Source: Bacteroidales bacterium UBA3824 (lineage in GTDB: Bacteria; Bacteroidota; Bacteroidia; Bacteroidales; UBA3824). From it: DNA of 25,613 nucleotides. Under the pieces are notes generated by a model, which had not been told where the DNA came from, did no database searches, and was given only the letters and a program-made list of their open reading frames with translations. Positions 1 through 8,883 of the stretch are shown one piece after another. The stretch lies in contig DGIK01000199.1 of the NCBI GenBank assembly GCA_002393195.1, positions 1 to 25,613 of the forward strand. Direction: 5' to 3'. Every line of letters begins with the position of its first letter. The stretch's first letter is position 1. Position numbers and translations under genes: made by a program.

Positions 1-2
1 TG

Positions 3-908
3 TTGTTGGTGGTGTGGATGTCCGCATCGTGGACTATGACATCCTGCACATCCGATTCGCATTGTGAGAGGTGCGACAGCTTGCAGTTGGTATTGGACGA
101 ATACCAGAAACAGGACAGTATGTCGTCGGCAATGCTCTATGGTCTCAACGCCAAGCTCGATTCGTATGGCAACGTGGAGGATTCTATCAAGAATTACCGA
201 CGCTCGCTCGATTCGCTCACCACTGTCATCAAGAAGAAGGGACGCGCCACCGGCGACCAAAACAAGGAACTCCAGGCGTATATGGACAAGATTAGGTCGC
301 TCATTGCGCAGAATCAGGAGATGGCGGAAGACCTCAAAGGCTCCGGCTATCAGAGCGCGTCGATGGACAGGCTCATACAGCTTATTTTCGACAATGCCGA
401 GATGAGGCAGCAAGAGCTCAACGCCACTCAGCGCGAGATTGCCGACCTCAAGACCAAGGTAAAGGGTCTCGAAACCCGTATCGAGGATCTCTCCAACGAA
501 AATGACAACCTTTCTACTGAGGTCAAGGATCTCAATTATCAGATGTCGCAGATTACCGGCTCTGTCAAGGTGATTCAGCCCAAGGAGCGCAAGGCAAAGC
601 GCATCGAAAAACTCGACATCGTTTACACCCTCAATGCCAACGACAAGGCTTTTTCTGGCGACGTGACGGTATATTTCAGGATTATAGATCCTAATGGCAA
701 GGTCATCGAGCCGTCGGGCGACTTCACGTATGAGGGCGCGAGCATAGCCTATACTATGAAAGACAATGTGGAGTACGACCGCGCCGGTGTGCGCCGTCAG
801 CTCACTTGGAAAAAGACCGCCACGACCCTCACACCGGGCACTTACACCGTGGATTTCTTCATCGACAGCCACAAGGGCACGAGCGATTCTTTCACCCTCG
901 ACAAATAA
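3..908 (+). CDS. Coiled-coil putative lipoprotein, 5' end cut by window
   Basis: The frame is open from the first bases of the window, so the true start is probably upstream. The first residues (LVVWMSASWTMTSC) look like the end of a hydrophobic signal peptide running into a lipobox-like cysteine, which suggests a lipoprotein, but the N-terminal charged part is missing. Residues about 60-195 are rich in heptad-like E/K/L/N patterns, strongest in the segment containing LKTKVKGLETRIEDLSNEND, and predict a long coiled coil. The last 100 residues form a separate beta-rich domain (YTLNAND...VTVYFRIIDPNGK...TPGTYTVDFFID). I do not recognise a named family. It ends 15 bp before the kinase gene and is probably co-transcribed with it, so it may be the envelope sensor or scaffold of that signalling module; that role is inference. 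Confidence 0.75.
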   Translation: MLVVWMSASWTMTSCTSDSHCERCDSLQLVLDEYQKQDSMSSAMLYGLNAKLDSYGNVEDSIKNYRRSLDSLTTVIKKKGRATGDQNKELQAYMDKIRSLIAQNQEMAEDLKGSGYQSASMDRLIQLIFDNAEMRQQELNATQREIADLKTKVKGLETRIEDLSNENDNLSTEVKDLNYQMSQITGSVKVIQPKERKAKRIEKLDIVYTLNANDKAFSGDVTVYFRIIDPNGKVIEPSGDFTYEGASIAYTMKDNVEYDRAGVRRQLTWKKTATTLTPGTYTVDFFIDSHKGTSDSFTLDK

Positions 909-923
909 TACCAACCGACCCAA

Positions 924-2591
924 ATGACAGATTTTGAACAATTAAAACAGCAGATAGAACAGTATGTACGCACGGGGATGACCGAATCCAAGCGCCAGCA
1001 ACTGATAAGTCAGGCGGGCAGGATTGGCATCAATCCGGGGCAGCTCGTTATGCTCATCAAGAACGCCGAACTCGAACTGAAATTTGCCACGGGTGTCTCC
1101 AACACCGATTATCCCACAGACCTCGGTTCGGGTTTTATGATGGAGCCAGAATCGCCGGGTTCGGGTTTTATTGTGGAGAACGACCCATACGCGCCGAAGG
1201 ACAGCGAAGGCACTCAGGCTCTCGTAGCCGAAGATGCGCCCGCGCCTGCGCTTACATCGGCTCCCGATTCCAGCGAATTTACCGAAATCAAAAAGCTCGA
1301 TGACCAGGGCGCGATGAGCGACGTGTACAGCGCGTTGCACCTCGGTCGCCGCAAGGTAATCATAAAGCGCATCAAGCCTCAATACAGATACAACAGTCAA
1401 TATATCGACCTCTTTTACAAGGAGTTTGATACAGGATACAGCCTCGAAAATCCGGGCGTGGTGCATTTTTATGGCAAGGGCGAGGATGCCGAAGGCCCGT
1501 ATTATTATATGGAATACGTGGACGGACGCACCTTGCACGATTTTATCCACGTGGAGCAAAATACCAAGGAAGACGTCATCAACAAAATCGTATTGCAGCT
1601 CCTCGACGCATTGAAATATATGCACCAAAAGCAGGTGTTTCATCGCGACCTCAAGCCCGAAAACATAATGCTCACCTACAAGGGCAACAACGTGAAAATC
1701 ATCGACTTTGGTCTTGCCGCAGCCGATTCGCTCGTTGACAACCTTGCCAAGGCTGGCACACCCAAATACGCCGCGCCGGAGCTGATGAACCGCGCCACCG
1801 ATGCCGATCAGCGCAGCGACATCTACGCCCTCGGCATCATCATCATAGAGATGTTTACGCGGCATCCCGACCGTCGCTACCTCAGCCAGATGCAGTCAGA
1901 AAAATTCAGGCAGGTGGCTGACAAATGCACTATGCTCAATCCCAACGATCGTTACCAGTCGTGCGACGAGATATTGCGCGTATTGCTTGCAAGCGGCAAT
2001 AGCAACCCTATGCCGCCGTGGCTCGAAGCCAAAATAAAGGAATACGCCGCTGACGGTGTAATCACCCGCAACGAGCGCGCCGTGCTCGACAAGGAGATAG
2101 CCAAGGCGGGCGTGGATCGCGACCTCGCCGAGGCTATCATTTCAGACGAAATCGAAAAAGCCATCTCCCGCAAGCGCAAGGAGGAGCTCGACCGTCGCAA
2201 CCGCATGTCGCAGACTTCCACAAAGCTCGAAGACGAGGGCGGCGGCGGACGCAAATTCGTTAAGATTTTGATTCTGCTGATTGTTTTGGCTGCCGTGGGT
2301 ACGGTGTTGTATATGTATTACGACAAGGGACACTGGCCCTGGGAGCAGCCTACGACGTCGCAGCAGGGCAATAGCAACGACAATTATTTTGCCCCGGGGC
2401 AGATAGTATATACCACCACAAACGTCAATCTGCGTATGCTCGCCGACAAGGATAGCAAGCTCCTGATGACCGTGGCAAAAAACAAGCCCGTGGAAGTGGT
2501 CTCCGACGGATATTTCTGGGTGGAGGTCAGGGTGGACAATAAGCGCGGCTATATGGCAAAGCAATACCTCAGCCACACGCAAACAAAATAA
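924..2591 (+). CDS. Membrane-anchored serine/threonine protein kinase with SH3-like C-terminus
   Basis: A Hanks-type kinase of 555 residues that should phosphorylate Ser/Thr on protein substrates. Visible motifs: VIIKRI with catalytic Lys148, alpha-C Glu near 167, HRDLKPEN at 240-247 (Asp242, Asn247), DFG at 261-263, and GTPKYAAPE ending at 286. The glycine-rich loop is reduced (DDQGAMSDVYS near 126-136). One hydrophobic segment at about 445-464 anchors the protein, putting the kinase in the cytosol and an SH3b-like domain (about 497-550, VNLRMLADKDSKLL) outside. Two similar helical modules flank the kinase: residues 7-51 and 367-412 share the pattern (I-[EK]-[QE]-Y, G-[MV], T, a run of charged residues, then G[IV]). 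The PP2C gene follows 22 bp later, the usual kinase/phosphatase pairing. Start chosen at the ATG 15 bp after the previous stop. Confidence 0.93.
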   Translation: MTDFEQLKQQIEQYVRTGMTESKRQQLISQAGRIGINPGQLVMLIKNAELELKFATGVSNTDYPTDLGSGFMMEPESPGSGFIVENDPYAPKDSEGTQALVAEDAPAPALTSAPDSSEFTEIKKLDDQGAMSDVYSALHLGRRKVIIKRIKPQYRYNSQYIDLFYKEFDTGYSLENPGVVHFYGKGEDAEGPYYYMEYVDGRTLHDFIHVEQNTKEDVINKIVLQLLDALKYMHQKQVFHRDLKPENIMLTYKGNNVKIIDFGLAAADSLVDNLAKAGTPKYAAPELMNRATDADQRSDIYALGIIIIEMFTRHPDRRYLSQMQSEKFRQVADKCTMLNPNDRYQSCDEILRVLLASGNSNPMPPWLEAKIKEYAADGVITRNERAVLDKEIAKAGVDRDLAEAIISDEIEKAISRKRKEELDRRNRMSQTSTKLEDEGGGGRKFVKILILLIVLAAVGTVLYMYYDKGHWPWEQPTTSQQGNSNDNYFAPGQIVYTTTNVNLRMLADKDSKLLMTVAKNKPVEVVSDGYFWVEVRVDNKRGYMAKQYLSHTQTK

Positions 2592-2613
2592 CAAACCCCA
2601 AACACCGCACACT

Positions 2614-3387
2614 ATGTCAACATCGATTATCAAAAAAATGTTTTCGTCGAGCGCACTCCCGCAGACCGAAAGCAGCAGCATACAGGGGCGCAAGCCGAGC
2701 CAGGAAGATAGTTTGCTCATCACCGAGGTGCGCCACGGGATGAGGCTCGTATTTGTAGCCGACGGCGTTGGCGGACACGGGCACGGCGACTTCGCGAGCA
2801 AGACTGTTGTCGATTATTTCAACGACGCCTTCAATGCACTCGATGTTGATACCGACCCTATCGCCTTCCTGAATACCACTGTCATTAAGGCGGCGCGCAA
2901 GGTGCTCGACAAGAGCATCGAAGACCCCGCCTACACCAACTGCGGCACTACGATTTCGGGATTTTTGGTGGTTGGTGATGATTATTACACCATCAATATC
3001 GGCGACAGCCGCGTATATCTGTGGAGCGAGGATTGCCTGAGCCGCGAGACCCACGACCATTCGGTGGTGCAGAGGCTTATCGACCGTGGCGAAATCACCG
3101 AGGACGAGGCGTTTCACCATCCGCAGCGCAATATGATGACTTCTGCCATCGGTCAGGATTTGAGCCTGATGGTGGTTGACGTGGGCAGGGCAAAACGTTT
3201 CAAGCACGGCGACATCCTCTTTGCATTCTCCGACGGTGTGCACGACGCATTGACCGACAATCAGATTTACAGTATGATTTCGAGTTACAAGGACACCCCC
3301 GACCTCGCCGACCGCCTCGTAAAGGCGGCATACAACGCCGGCGGCAAGGACAATATCACCGCCGTGGTTTACAGATATTTTGATTAG
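2614..3387 (+). CDS. PP2C-family serine/threonine phosphatase
   Basis: A metal-dependent PPM/PP2C phosphatase of 257 residues, close to the minimal bacterial family length, without signal peptide or membrane segment, hence cytosolic. Diagnostic motifs in order: QED at 30-32, VADGVGGHGHG around 48-58 with the metal ligand Asp50-Gly51, NCGTTISGFLV, INIGDSRVYLW, a SAIGQD segment, FAFSDGVHDAL with the second metal-binding Asp, and GGKDNITAVV at the C-terminus supplying the last conserved Asp-Asn. It most likely dephosphorylates the targets of, or resets, the kinase encoded 22 bp upstream. The next gene starts 26 bp downstream in the same direction, which supports one operon. Confidence 0.95.
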   Translation: MSTSIIKKMFSSSALPQTESSSIQGRKPSQEDSLLITEVRHGMRLVFVADGVGGHGHGDFASKTVVDYFNDAFNALDVDTDPIAFLNTTVIKAARKVLDKSIEDPAYTNCGTTISGFLVVGDDYYTINIGDSRVYLWSEDCLSRETHDHSVVQRLIDRGEITEDEAFHHPQRNMMTSAIGQDLSLMVVDVGRAKRFKHGDILFAFSDGVHDALTDNQIYSMISSYKDTPDLADRLVKAAYNAGGKDNITAVVYRYFD

Positions 3388-3413
3388 AATTGCAAAAAAA
3401 ACGACATACGGAA

Positions 3414-4874
3414 ATGGACAATATACTTGCACTTTTTGTCTGCGACAATTACATACAGGCCGCCATCTTGGGTGGCGACGGCACTTGCAAGCCGCTGCCG
3501 AGCGACAGGGACGGCGGGCGTTATTACTTGTATTTCAAGCAAAACGACGCGGGCGGCTACGATTATGGTCTCCAATACCTGATGCCTTACCGCAACGGCG
3601 AGGCTGGTGCGGAGGGCGACGTTTTGCAACGCATCGGCGAAGGGCGGCGCGACCTCGAACTCGCTCTCTATGCCGTTACCTCTGCCATTGTAGCCAAGAC
3701 CACGGGCATATCGCGTTGCGTGGCATCTTTTAGCGACAGCGTGGACGAACCGGCACGTGCGGCAATCGGGGAGAGTTTGGTGCGCAGTGGGTTGCAGATT
3801 TCCACTCGCGAACAATTGCCGGCGGTGGTAGCAAGACATTTTGCAAGGAGTCGTGGCATGCTCTGCAACAATCGCAAGATGGCTGTGGTGGAGACCCTCG
3901 GCAACGACCTCAATATGTATATCGTTAATATCAATGGCAATGCCTGCGACGTACTCGCCAAGCGCAATGCGGAAGGGCTTGGCGTACAGCCGCTTGCAAG
4001 GGCTATTGCTCAGAAGATTGTCAACAATGTGAATGTAACTGCCCACATCATCGCCCCTACCGACGGCAAGGCTCTTGCGGCTGAGATTAAGCGTCATTAC
4101 AGCCTGTCGGAAAAGGTGATTGCATATTTTGACAAGAATCCCAACAAGGACACCATAAAACTCAGCACCAATTTTGCTTGTGCGCCCACTCAAAAATGTC
4201 CCGTGGGTCTTTCTCGCGAGGAACTCTACGCCGATGCCGCCAACTTTTCGAGGCAGTATGCGGCTATGTTTGCCAACGATTTGCTTGCCGCCAATGGCTG
4301 CCGCGTCATCGATTTGGAATCCATAATCCTTGTTGGCAATACGTTGGAAAATCCGACGGTGCTCAAAGGTTTTCAGGAAATCGGCGGCACCAAGGTTGTT
4401 GCATTCCACGGCGATTTTATGGATTTTATGGACGGAATGATTGCTGCCCCCGCTGCTCCCGCCGCTGTTGCTAACAATGCAGCCCCTGCCGAGGACAACG
4501 AAGGCACAATGTTTCAGATGGCAAACGCTCAATCGGCACCTGAGCCGCCCAAGCAGCCCGTAACTCCGCCACAGCCTCAATATCAGGAAGTTGCCACCAT
4601 TGATGTCAACACCCTGAGAAAAGGCGCGTTGATACATCTCGATACTTTTGATTCTACACCGGGCAAGGGCGCGGCGTTTCAGGAATTGGAGTATCAGGGC
4701 AGCGGCATATTCTTGATAATTGGCAGTTCGCGGTCGTTGGCTCCGGGCGACATTGCCAAGCCGCTCGTCAATTCGTGGAAAGTGGGTATTCAATTAGATT
4801 TTAATATTACCCGCGACGGCAGGAATATAGGCAAATTTCGAACACGGCCTGTCGTCAAGATTTCTATTAAATAA
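3414..4874 (+). CDS. Degenerate Hsp70/actin-fold protein with extra C-terminal domain
   Basis: The protein has 486 residues from the ATG at 3414; an in-frame TTG at 3390 would add 8 residues but is less likely. Residues 1-335 have the rhythm of an Hsp70/actin (ASKHA) ATPase: a first strand pair (LALFVCDNYIQAAIL, 5-19), a second phosphate-loop position (KMAVVETLGNDLNMYIVNI, 155-173) where Hsp70 has D-x-GGGT-x-D, and an adenosine-like motif (ESIILVGNTLENPTVLKGF, 302-320). The GT and GGGT residues that bind ATP phosphates are not conserved, so ATPase activity is doubtful. An Ala/Pro-rich linker (344-393) leads to a beta-rich C-terminal domain (about 396-486) that I do not recognise. Its position directly after kinase and PP2C genes suggests a scaffold or substrate in that pathway. 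The Hsp70 relation rests on motif spacing only. Confidence 0.65.
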   Translation: MDNILALFVCDNYIQAAILGGDGTCKPLPSDRDGGRYYLYFKQNDAGGYDYGLQYLMPYRNGEAGAEGDVLQRIGEGRRDLELALYAVTSAIVAKTTGISRCVASFSDSVDEPARAAIGESLVRSGLQISTREQLPAVVARHFARSRGMLCNNRKMAVVETLGNDLNMYIVNINGNACDVLAKRNAEGLGVQPLARAIAQKIVNNVNVTAHIIAPTDGKALAAEIKRHYSLSEKVIAYFDKNPNKDTIKLSTNFACAPTQKCPVGLSREELYADAANFSRQYAAMFANDLLAANGCRVIDLESIILVGNTLENPTVLKGFQEIGGTKVVAFHGDFMDFMDGMIAAPAAPAAVANNAAPAEDNEGTMFQMANAQSAPEPPKQPVTPPQPQYQEVATIDVNTLRKGALIHLDTFDSTPGKGAAFQELEYQGSGIFLIIGSSRSLAPGDIAKPLVNSWKVGIQLDFNITRDGRNIGKFRTRPVVKISIK

Positions 4875-4891
4875 TATTTGCGGTAGTTGCT

Positions 4892-7111
4892 ATGGATCGT
4901 CTTAATGAAGAAACCAATCAGAAGGTCAAGAGACTTACTGCCCTTTTGAGTCAACGAGCGCATCTCGACGCCGAAATTTCTAAACTTCGCGAAGAAATCA
5001 ATGCGCTGATTGTTGACCCAGAAAGGGTTGATTCTTCTGAACAATCCACAGCAACTTCATCCGACACAGCAACCTCATCCGCTGTTATTACTCCTCCGCC
5101 TTACAAGCCGTCAACACCTCCTCCATACAATCCCAACCCCAATCCGCCGGCGCAATCTGTAAATCCCCACACCGACGAAGAGTGCAATATTGGCGTCCGT
5201 TGGATGGCGGTGGCGGGCGTGTCAATTGCCGTATTGGGTCTTATCATCTGTATCAAAATAATGCTTGATAGAGGGTTGATAGGCCCTGTGGGGCGCGTCG
5301 TAATTGGCTATTTGGTGGCGGCGGGCGTGGTGGCTGCTGCGATATTGAAAGTGCCAGAAAAACGCCGCGTACTCAAAGATATGCTTGTATTTGGCGGTTC
5401 GTTTTTGGCATACGGCGACACTTGTTTGGCACACGGATATTTCGATTTGTTTCCGTCGTCGGTTACGATTGTCGTCCTGTGGTGTATCGCGATAGGGCTT
5501 ATTGCATACGCGTGGGTGCGCGACAATAAGTTGCTCTTTAATGTTGCGATTTTTACGTTTGTGATGTCGCCGTTTTTGGCGGGCTACGCGATGGATCGCG
5601 AGGTCAATAAGACAATATTTTGGATGTCGTTTGCGGTGATATTCAATGCGTTGATGTTTGTAGTTTACAAAATCAAAAAATGGTCGTCGCCTTTGGTAAC
5701 GGTTTTTTTTGCCACATTTATGATTTTTGCAATCAAAATGTTGGACGGCGCAACTATGACACACGGTGTCGATGTGTCGTTTTTCACATTGTGCTGCATG
5801 ATGTTTTATGCCGCTTCGGTGCTGTTGCACAGGCTCAAAGAAAATTTCAACGGTCAATTCATATCGTTCAATATATGTAATTTTTTGCTTTACATAATTT
5901 GTATTTCGGTTACATTGTCGTACAAAACCCCAATTTCACATTCATTTTTAGCGATGACGTTGATGTTGTTTTTGGCGGCGTTTTTAATGCGCAAATTTTT
6001 GACCGACGCAAATTTTTGTTATAATGCAACGTATTCATTCTCAATATTTTTCCTGAATCTTGCTTTCTTAGTAGGATTTACGCCAAGGGGTGCGCAGTGG
6101 TTTCCGATTGTGTATGGCGTCGAGATTTTGGCGATGTTGTTGGTTTATAAGGCAACTGCTCTTGAATATTACAAGCGGTTGTGCGTCGCGATGGTTTACG
6201 TTTCATTTGCGGTGATTCTGTGTTATTTGGTATGGGTTGAGGGCAACAATATCAATTTGATTGTGCTAAATATCCCGTGCATCGCCAAGATGGTTTATGC
6301 GGCGGTTTTGGTGTATGTGTTGAGTCAAATTGCTGATAATCACAACAAAACAATTTCGATAGTTTTGTTTGCGGCGTTGTTTATGATAGTGGCAATCGAA
6401 ATCTATAGATATTGGAATTATATTGATGTCGCATACTATAACGATTTAATAGATACCACACACGCAATCAGCATCAGGCAATATTTAGCCGGCATTATGA
6501 TAATGTGGTGGTTTTTAGTGTTGTCGGTTTTGTATTCAATTGTGCCAGAGAAGGTGGATTATCTGTCCGCTTGCAGTAAAATAGGACGCATTTCCATTTT
6601 GGTTGGCATTGCGGTTTTCAGCGTCGTGGCGCATTATTGGCTTGAGGAAATTCGTACAGAATATTTTACCGTCAATTATGCAGCGTGGCGTTACGTGTCG
6701 CTGGCGTTGTTGGCGGCGTCGTCGGTGTATGCCGTCAGGTCGCGCAATTGCCAATTGTGCAGCCATTGGGATGTCATCACGGATATTGTGGTGTCGTGCG
6801 TGGCTATTGTGGCTGTAAGTTCCGAAATCAACAATATTGTCGCGCTTATCTCCGACGAAGACAATTCTTACGGGCTGTGGCTGAGCGCATGGTTTGGCGT
6901 GGCGTCGTTGATATTGTTTCTCGTGGGGTTCAGGTGTCAATTGAAACATCTGCGCATATTGGGTTTTGTGGTTGCGGGCGTTACCGTATTCAAAATAATT
7001 TTTTACGATATGTGGAACCACCAATTGTGGGTGAAGGCGGTGGTCTTTGTCGCCGTGGGAATCTGCTTTATACTCGTGTCGTATTTTTACACCAAACACT
7101 TAAAAAAATAA
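4892..7111 (+). CDS. DUF2339-type multispanning membrane protein
   Basis: The 739-residue protein starts with a short coiled coil (about 2-43), continues through a Ser/Thr/Pro-rich linker (about 47-95), and is then almost entirely membrane: I count roughly twenty or more hydrophobic segments. The first membrane unit (IGVRWMAVAGVSIAVLGLI, then RGLIGPVGRVVIGYLVA, and later FGGSFLAYGDTCLA) fits the N-terminal pattern of DUF2339 proteins: a conserved [IV]G-x-[RK]W start, a GP-x-x-RV-x-x-G motif and a gGG-x-x-x-Y motif. No catalytic or transport function is established for the family. It begins 17 bp after the Hsp70-like gene and ends 3 bp before recJ. The reading frame is T-rich and lower in GC than the kinase gene, as expected for a membrane protein. 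Confidence 0.8.
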   Translation: MDRLNEETNQKVKRLTALLSQRAHLDAEISKLREEINALIVDPERVDSSEQSTATSSDTATSSAVITPPPYKPSTPPPYNPNPNPPAQSVNPHTDEECNIGVRWMAVAGVSIAVLGLIICIKIMLDRGLIGPVGRVVIGYLVAAGVVAAAILKVPEKRRVLKDMLVFGGSFLAYGDTCLAHGYFDLFPSSVTIVVLWCIAIGLIAYAWVRDNKLLFNVAIFTFVMSPFLAGYAMDREVNKTIFWMSFAVIFNALMFVVYKIKKWSSPLVTVFFATFMIFAIKMLDGATMTHGVDVSFFTLCCMMFYAASVLLHRLKENFNGQFISFNICNFLLYIICISVTLSYKTPISHSFLAMTLMLFLAAFLMRKFLTDANFCYNATYSFSIFFLNLAFLVGFTPRGAQWFPIVYGVEILAMLLVYKATALEYYKRLCVAMVYVSFAVILCYLVWVEGNNINLIVLNIPCIAKMVYAAVLVYVLSQIADNHNKTISIVLFAALFMIVAIEIYRYWNYIDVAYYNDLIDTTHAISIRQYLAGIMIMWWFLVLSVLYSIVPEKVDYLSACSKIGRISILVGIAVFSVVAHYWLEEIRTEYFTVNYAAWRYVSLALLAASSVYAVRSRNCQLCSHWDVITDIVVSCVAIVAVSSEINNIVALISDEDNSYGLWLSAWFGVASLILFLVGFRCQLKHLRILGFVVAGVTVFKIIFYDMWNHQLWVKAVVFVAVGICFILVSYFYTKHLKK

Positions 7112-7114
7112 TCG

Positions 7115-8881
7115 ATGGAAAAGATTTGGGCTGTCAATGATATTAATTATACCGACGAACAGATTGCGTATTTGCAGGCAAAACTCAATAATTATTGTAG
7201 TTTTACAATCACGCGGATGCTCGCCCAGCGTCTCGCGATTGATATGGGCAAATTGCAAAATCCCGACACGTCGGAGTCCGAGTTGGAGCGTGTGAGGCTT
7301 TTCCTGCGTCCGTCGCTCGATGCGTTGCACGACCCATTCTTGTACCGCGATATGGACAAGGCGATAGACCGTCTGTGCGACGCGATAGAACACTGCGAAA
7401 AAATCCTCGTTTATGGCGATTACGATGTGGACGGCACTACGTCGGTGGCGTTGGTGTATTCGTTTCTCAAACATAATTGCACTCAAAATATTGAATATTA
7501 CGTACCCGACAGATATTCAGAAGGTTATGGTGTTTCGTTCAAGGGCGTCGATTATGCAGCCGACAATGGTTTTTCGTTGATAATAGCCCTCGACTGCGGC
7601 ATCAAGGACAATCCCCGCATCGACTATGCCGCCTTGAAGGGCATAGATTTCATAGTCTGCGACCATCATACGCCCGGCGAGGATTTGCCAAAAGCGGTTG
7701 CTGTATTGGACGCCAAACGCGCCGACAATACCTATCCTTACGACGAACTTTCGGGCTGCGGAGTTGGTTTCAAATTTTTGCAGGCTCTCTGCATCAGGCG
7801 TGAGATGCCGCTCGATTATCTTTTTGAATACCTTGATTTGGTGGCTGTTAGCATCATATCCGACATAGTATCAATGACCGGCGAAAATCGTGTATTGGCG
7901 TATTACGGGCTAAAAAAAATCAACGAAAATCCGATGACCTGCATCGCCGCCATCAAGACCGACGCGGGACTTGCCGAAAAGACGATTACCGTGGAGGACG
8001 CTCTCTTTGCCATCGGTCCCCGCATCAATGCCGCCGGTCGTATGAAGAGCGGTATGGATGCCGTCAAATTGTTGATTAGCAACGATTTTTATGAGGCGGT
8101 GGATTTTGCCAAGGAGATTTCGCGCTGCAACGACGACCGTAAGGAAGCCGACCGCAATATCACCGAGAGTGCGCTCGCAATGCTGCAACAAGACCCCGAA
8201 AACGACCAAAAATCTTCCACCGTGGTCTGTGGCGACGAGTGGCACAAGGGCGTTGTGGGCATCGTGGCGTCGAGGCTTACAGAATCGTATTACCGCCCCA
8301 CAATAGTACTCTCGCGCAATGGCGAGATGTTGACGGGTTCGGCGCGTTCGGTTTCGGATTTCAATCTCTACGACGCCATCGATTCTTGCCGCCAATATTT
8401 GACTGCTTTTGGCGGTCATAAGTTTGCGGCGGGTTTGAGTATGAAGGCGGACGTTTACGACGATTTTCGCCGCGATTTTGAGGATTATGTGGCGCATCAC
8501 ATCCAAGACCACCAAAAACGCCCGACCATCACCATCGAGCGTTATATTACTTTTGATGAAATCAACGACGATTTTTATCAGAAACTCCAAGCATTTCAGC
8601 CTTTTGGCCCCGACAATCCCGAGCCAATTTTCGCCACTCGCGGCGTAGTAAATTGCGGCAAGACCCGCGCCGTCGGCAAGGAATTTCCCCAAAAACACCT
8701 CCGCCTCGAAGTTACCGACGCTACGCAGACCAAAATGGTTGGCATCGGTTTCGGTCTCGCCGCCTTCGCCGATATTTTGAAATCCGGCAACCCAGTGGAT
8801 ATTTGCTACACCATCACGCAAAATGATTTCAACGGCAAGCGGAGTCTGCAATTGATGGTGAAGGATGTAAAGGCGGTTTGA
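7115..8881 (+). CDS. recJ: Single-stranded-DNA-specific exonuclease RecJ
   Basis: A 588-residue RecJ, near the usual bacterial length, expected to degrade single-stranded DNA 5' to 3' in recombination and mismatch repair. DHH-superfamily motifs are present: YGDYDVDGTTS (motif I, near residue 105), ALDCGIKD (motif II), VCDHHTPGEDLP (motif III, the DHH signature), and a DLVAVSIISDIV segment (motif IV). A DHHA1-type part follows, with HKGVVGIVASRL and then FGGHKFAAGLS, and a C-terminal OB-like region containing FQPFGPDNPEPIF. The ATG lies 3 bp after the stop of the membrane protein, so it is probably the last gene of the operon. It converges on the AbiE toxin gene with only 2 bp between the stop codons. 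Confidence 0.96.
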   Translation: MEKIWAVNDINYTDEQIAYLQAKLNNYCSFTITRMLAQRLAIDMGKLQNPDTSESELERVRLFLRPSLDALHDPFLYRDMDKAIDRLCDAIEHCEKILVYGDYDVDGTTSVALVYSFLKHNCTQNIEYYVPDRYSEGYGVSFKGVDYAADNGFSLIIALDCGIKDNPRIDYAALKGIDFIVCDHHTPGEDLPKAVAVLDAKRADNTYPYDELSGCGVGFKFLQALCIRREMPLDYLFEYLDLVAVSIISDIVSMTGENRVLAYYGLKKINENPMTCIAAIKTDAGLAEKTITVEDALFAIGPRINAAGRMKSGMDAVKLLISNDFYEAVDFAKEISRCNDDRKEADRNITESALAMLQQDPENDQKSSTVVCGDEWHKGVVGIVASRLTESYYRPTIVLSRNGEMLTGSARSVSDFNLYDAIDSCRQYLTAFGGHKFAAGLSMKADVYDDFRRDFEDYVAHHIQDHQKRPTITIERYITFDEINDDFYQKLQAFQPFGPDNPEPIFATRGVVNCGKTRAVGKEFPQKHLRLEVTDATQTKMVGIGFGLAAFADILKSGNPVDICYTITQNDFNGKRSLQLMVKDVKAV

Positions 8882-8883
8882 TT

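Noticed and set aside
3384..4793. A long minus-strand open frame of 469 codons opposite the Hsp70-like gene
   Set aside because: It is a mirror of a well-supported plus-strand gene. Its translation shows no domain pattern and no promoter or operon context.
924..4874. TerY-type tellurite-resistance phosphorylation triad
   Set aside because: The kinase and PP2C pair is present, but no von Willebrand A (TerY) protein or other Ter gene is seen in the window.
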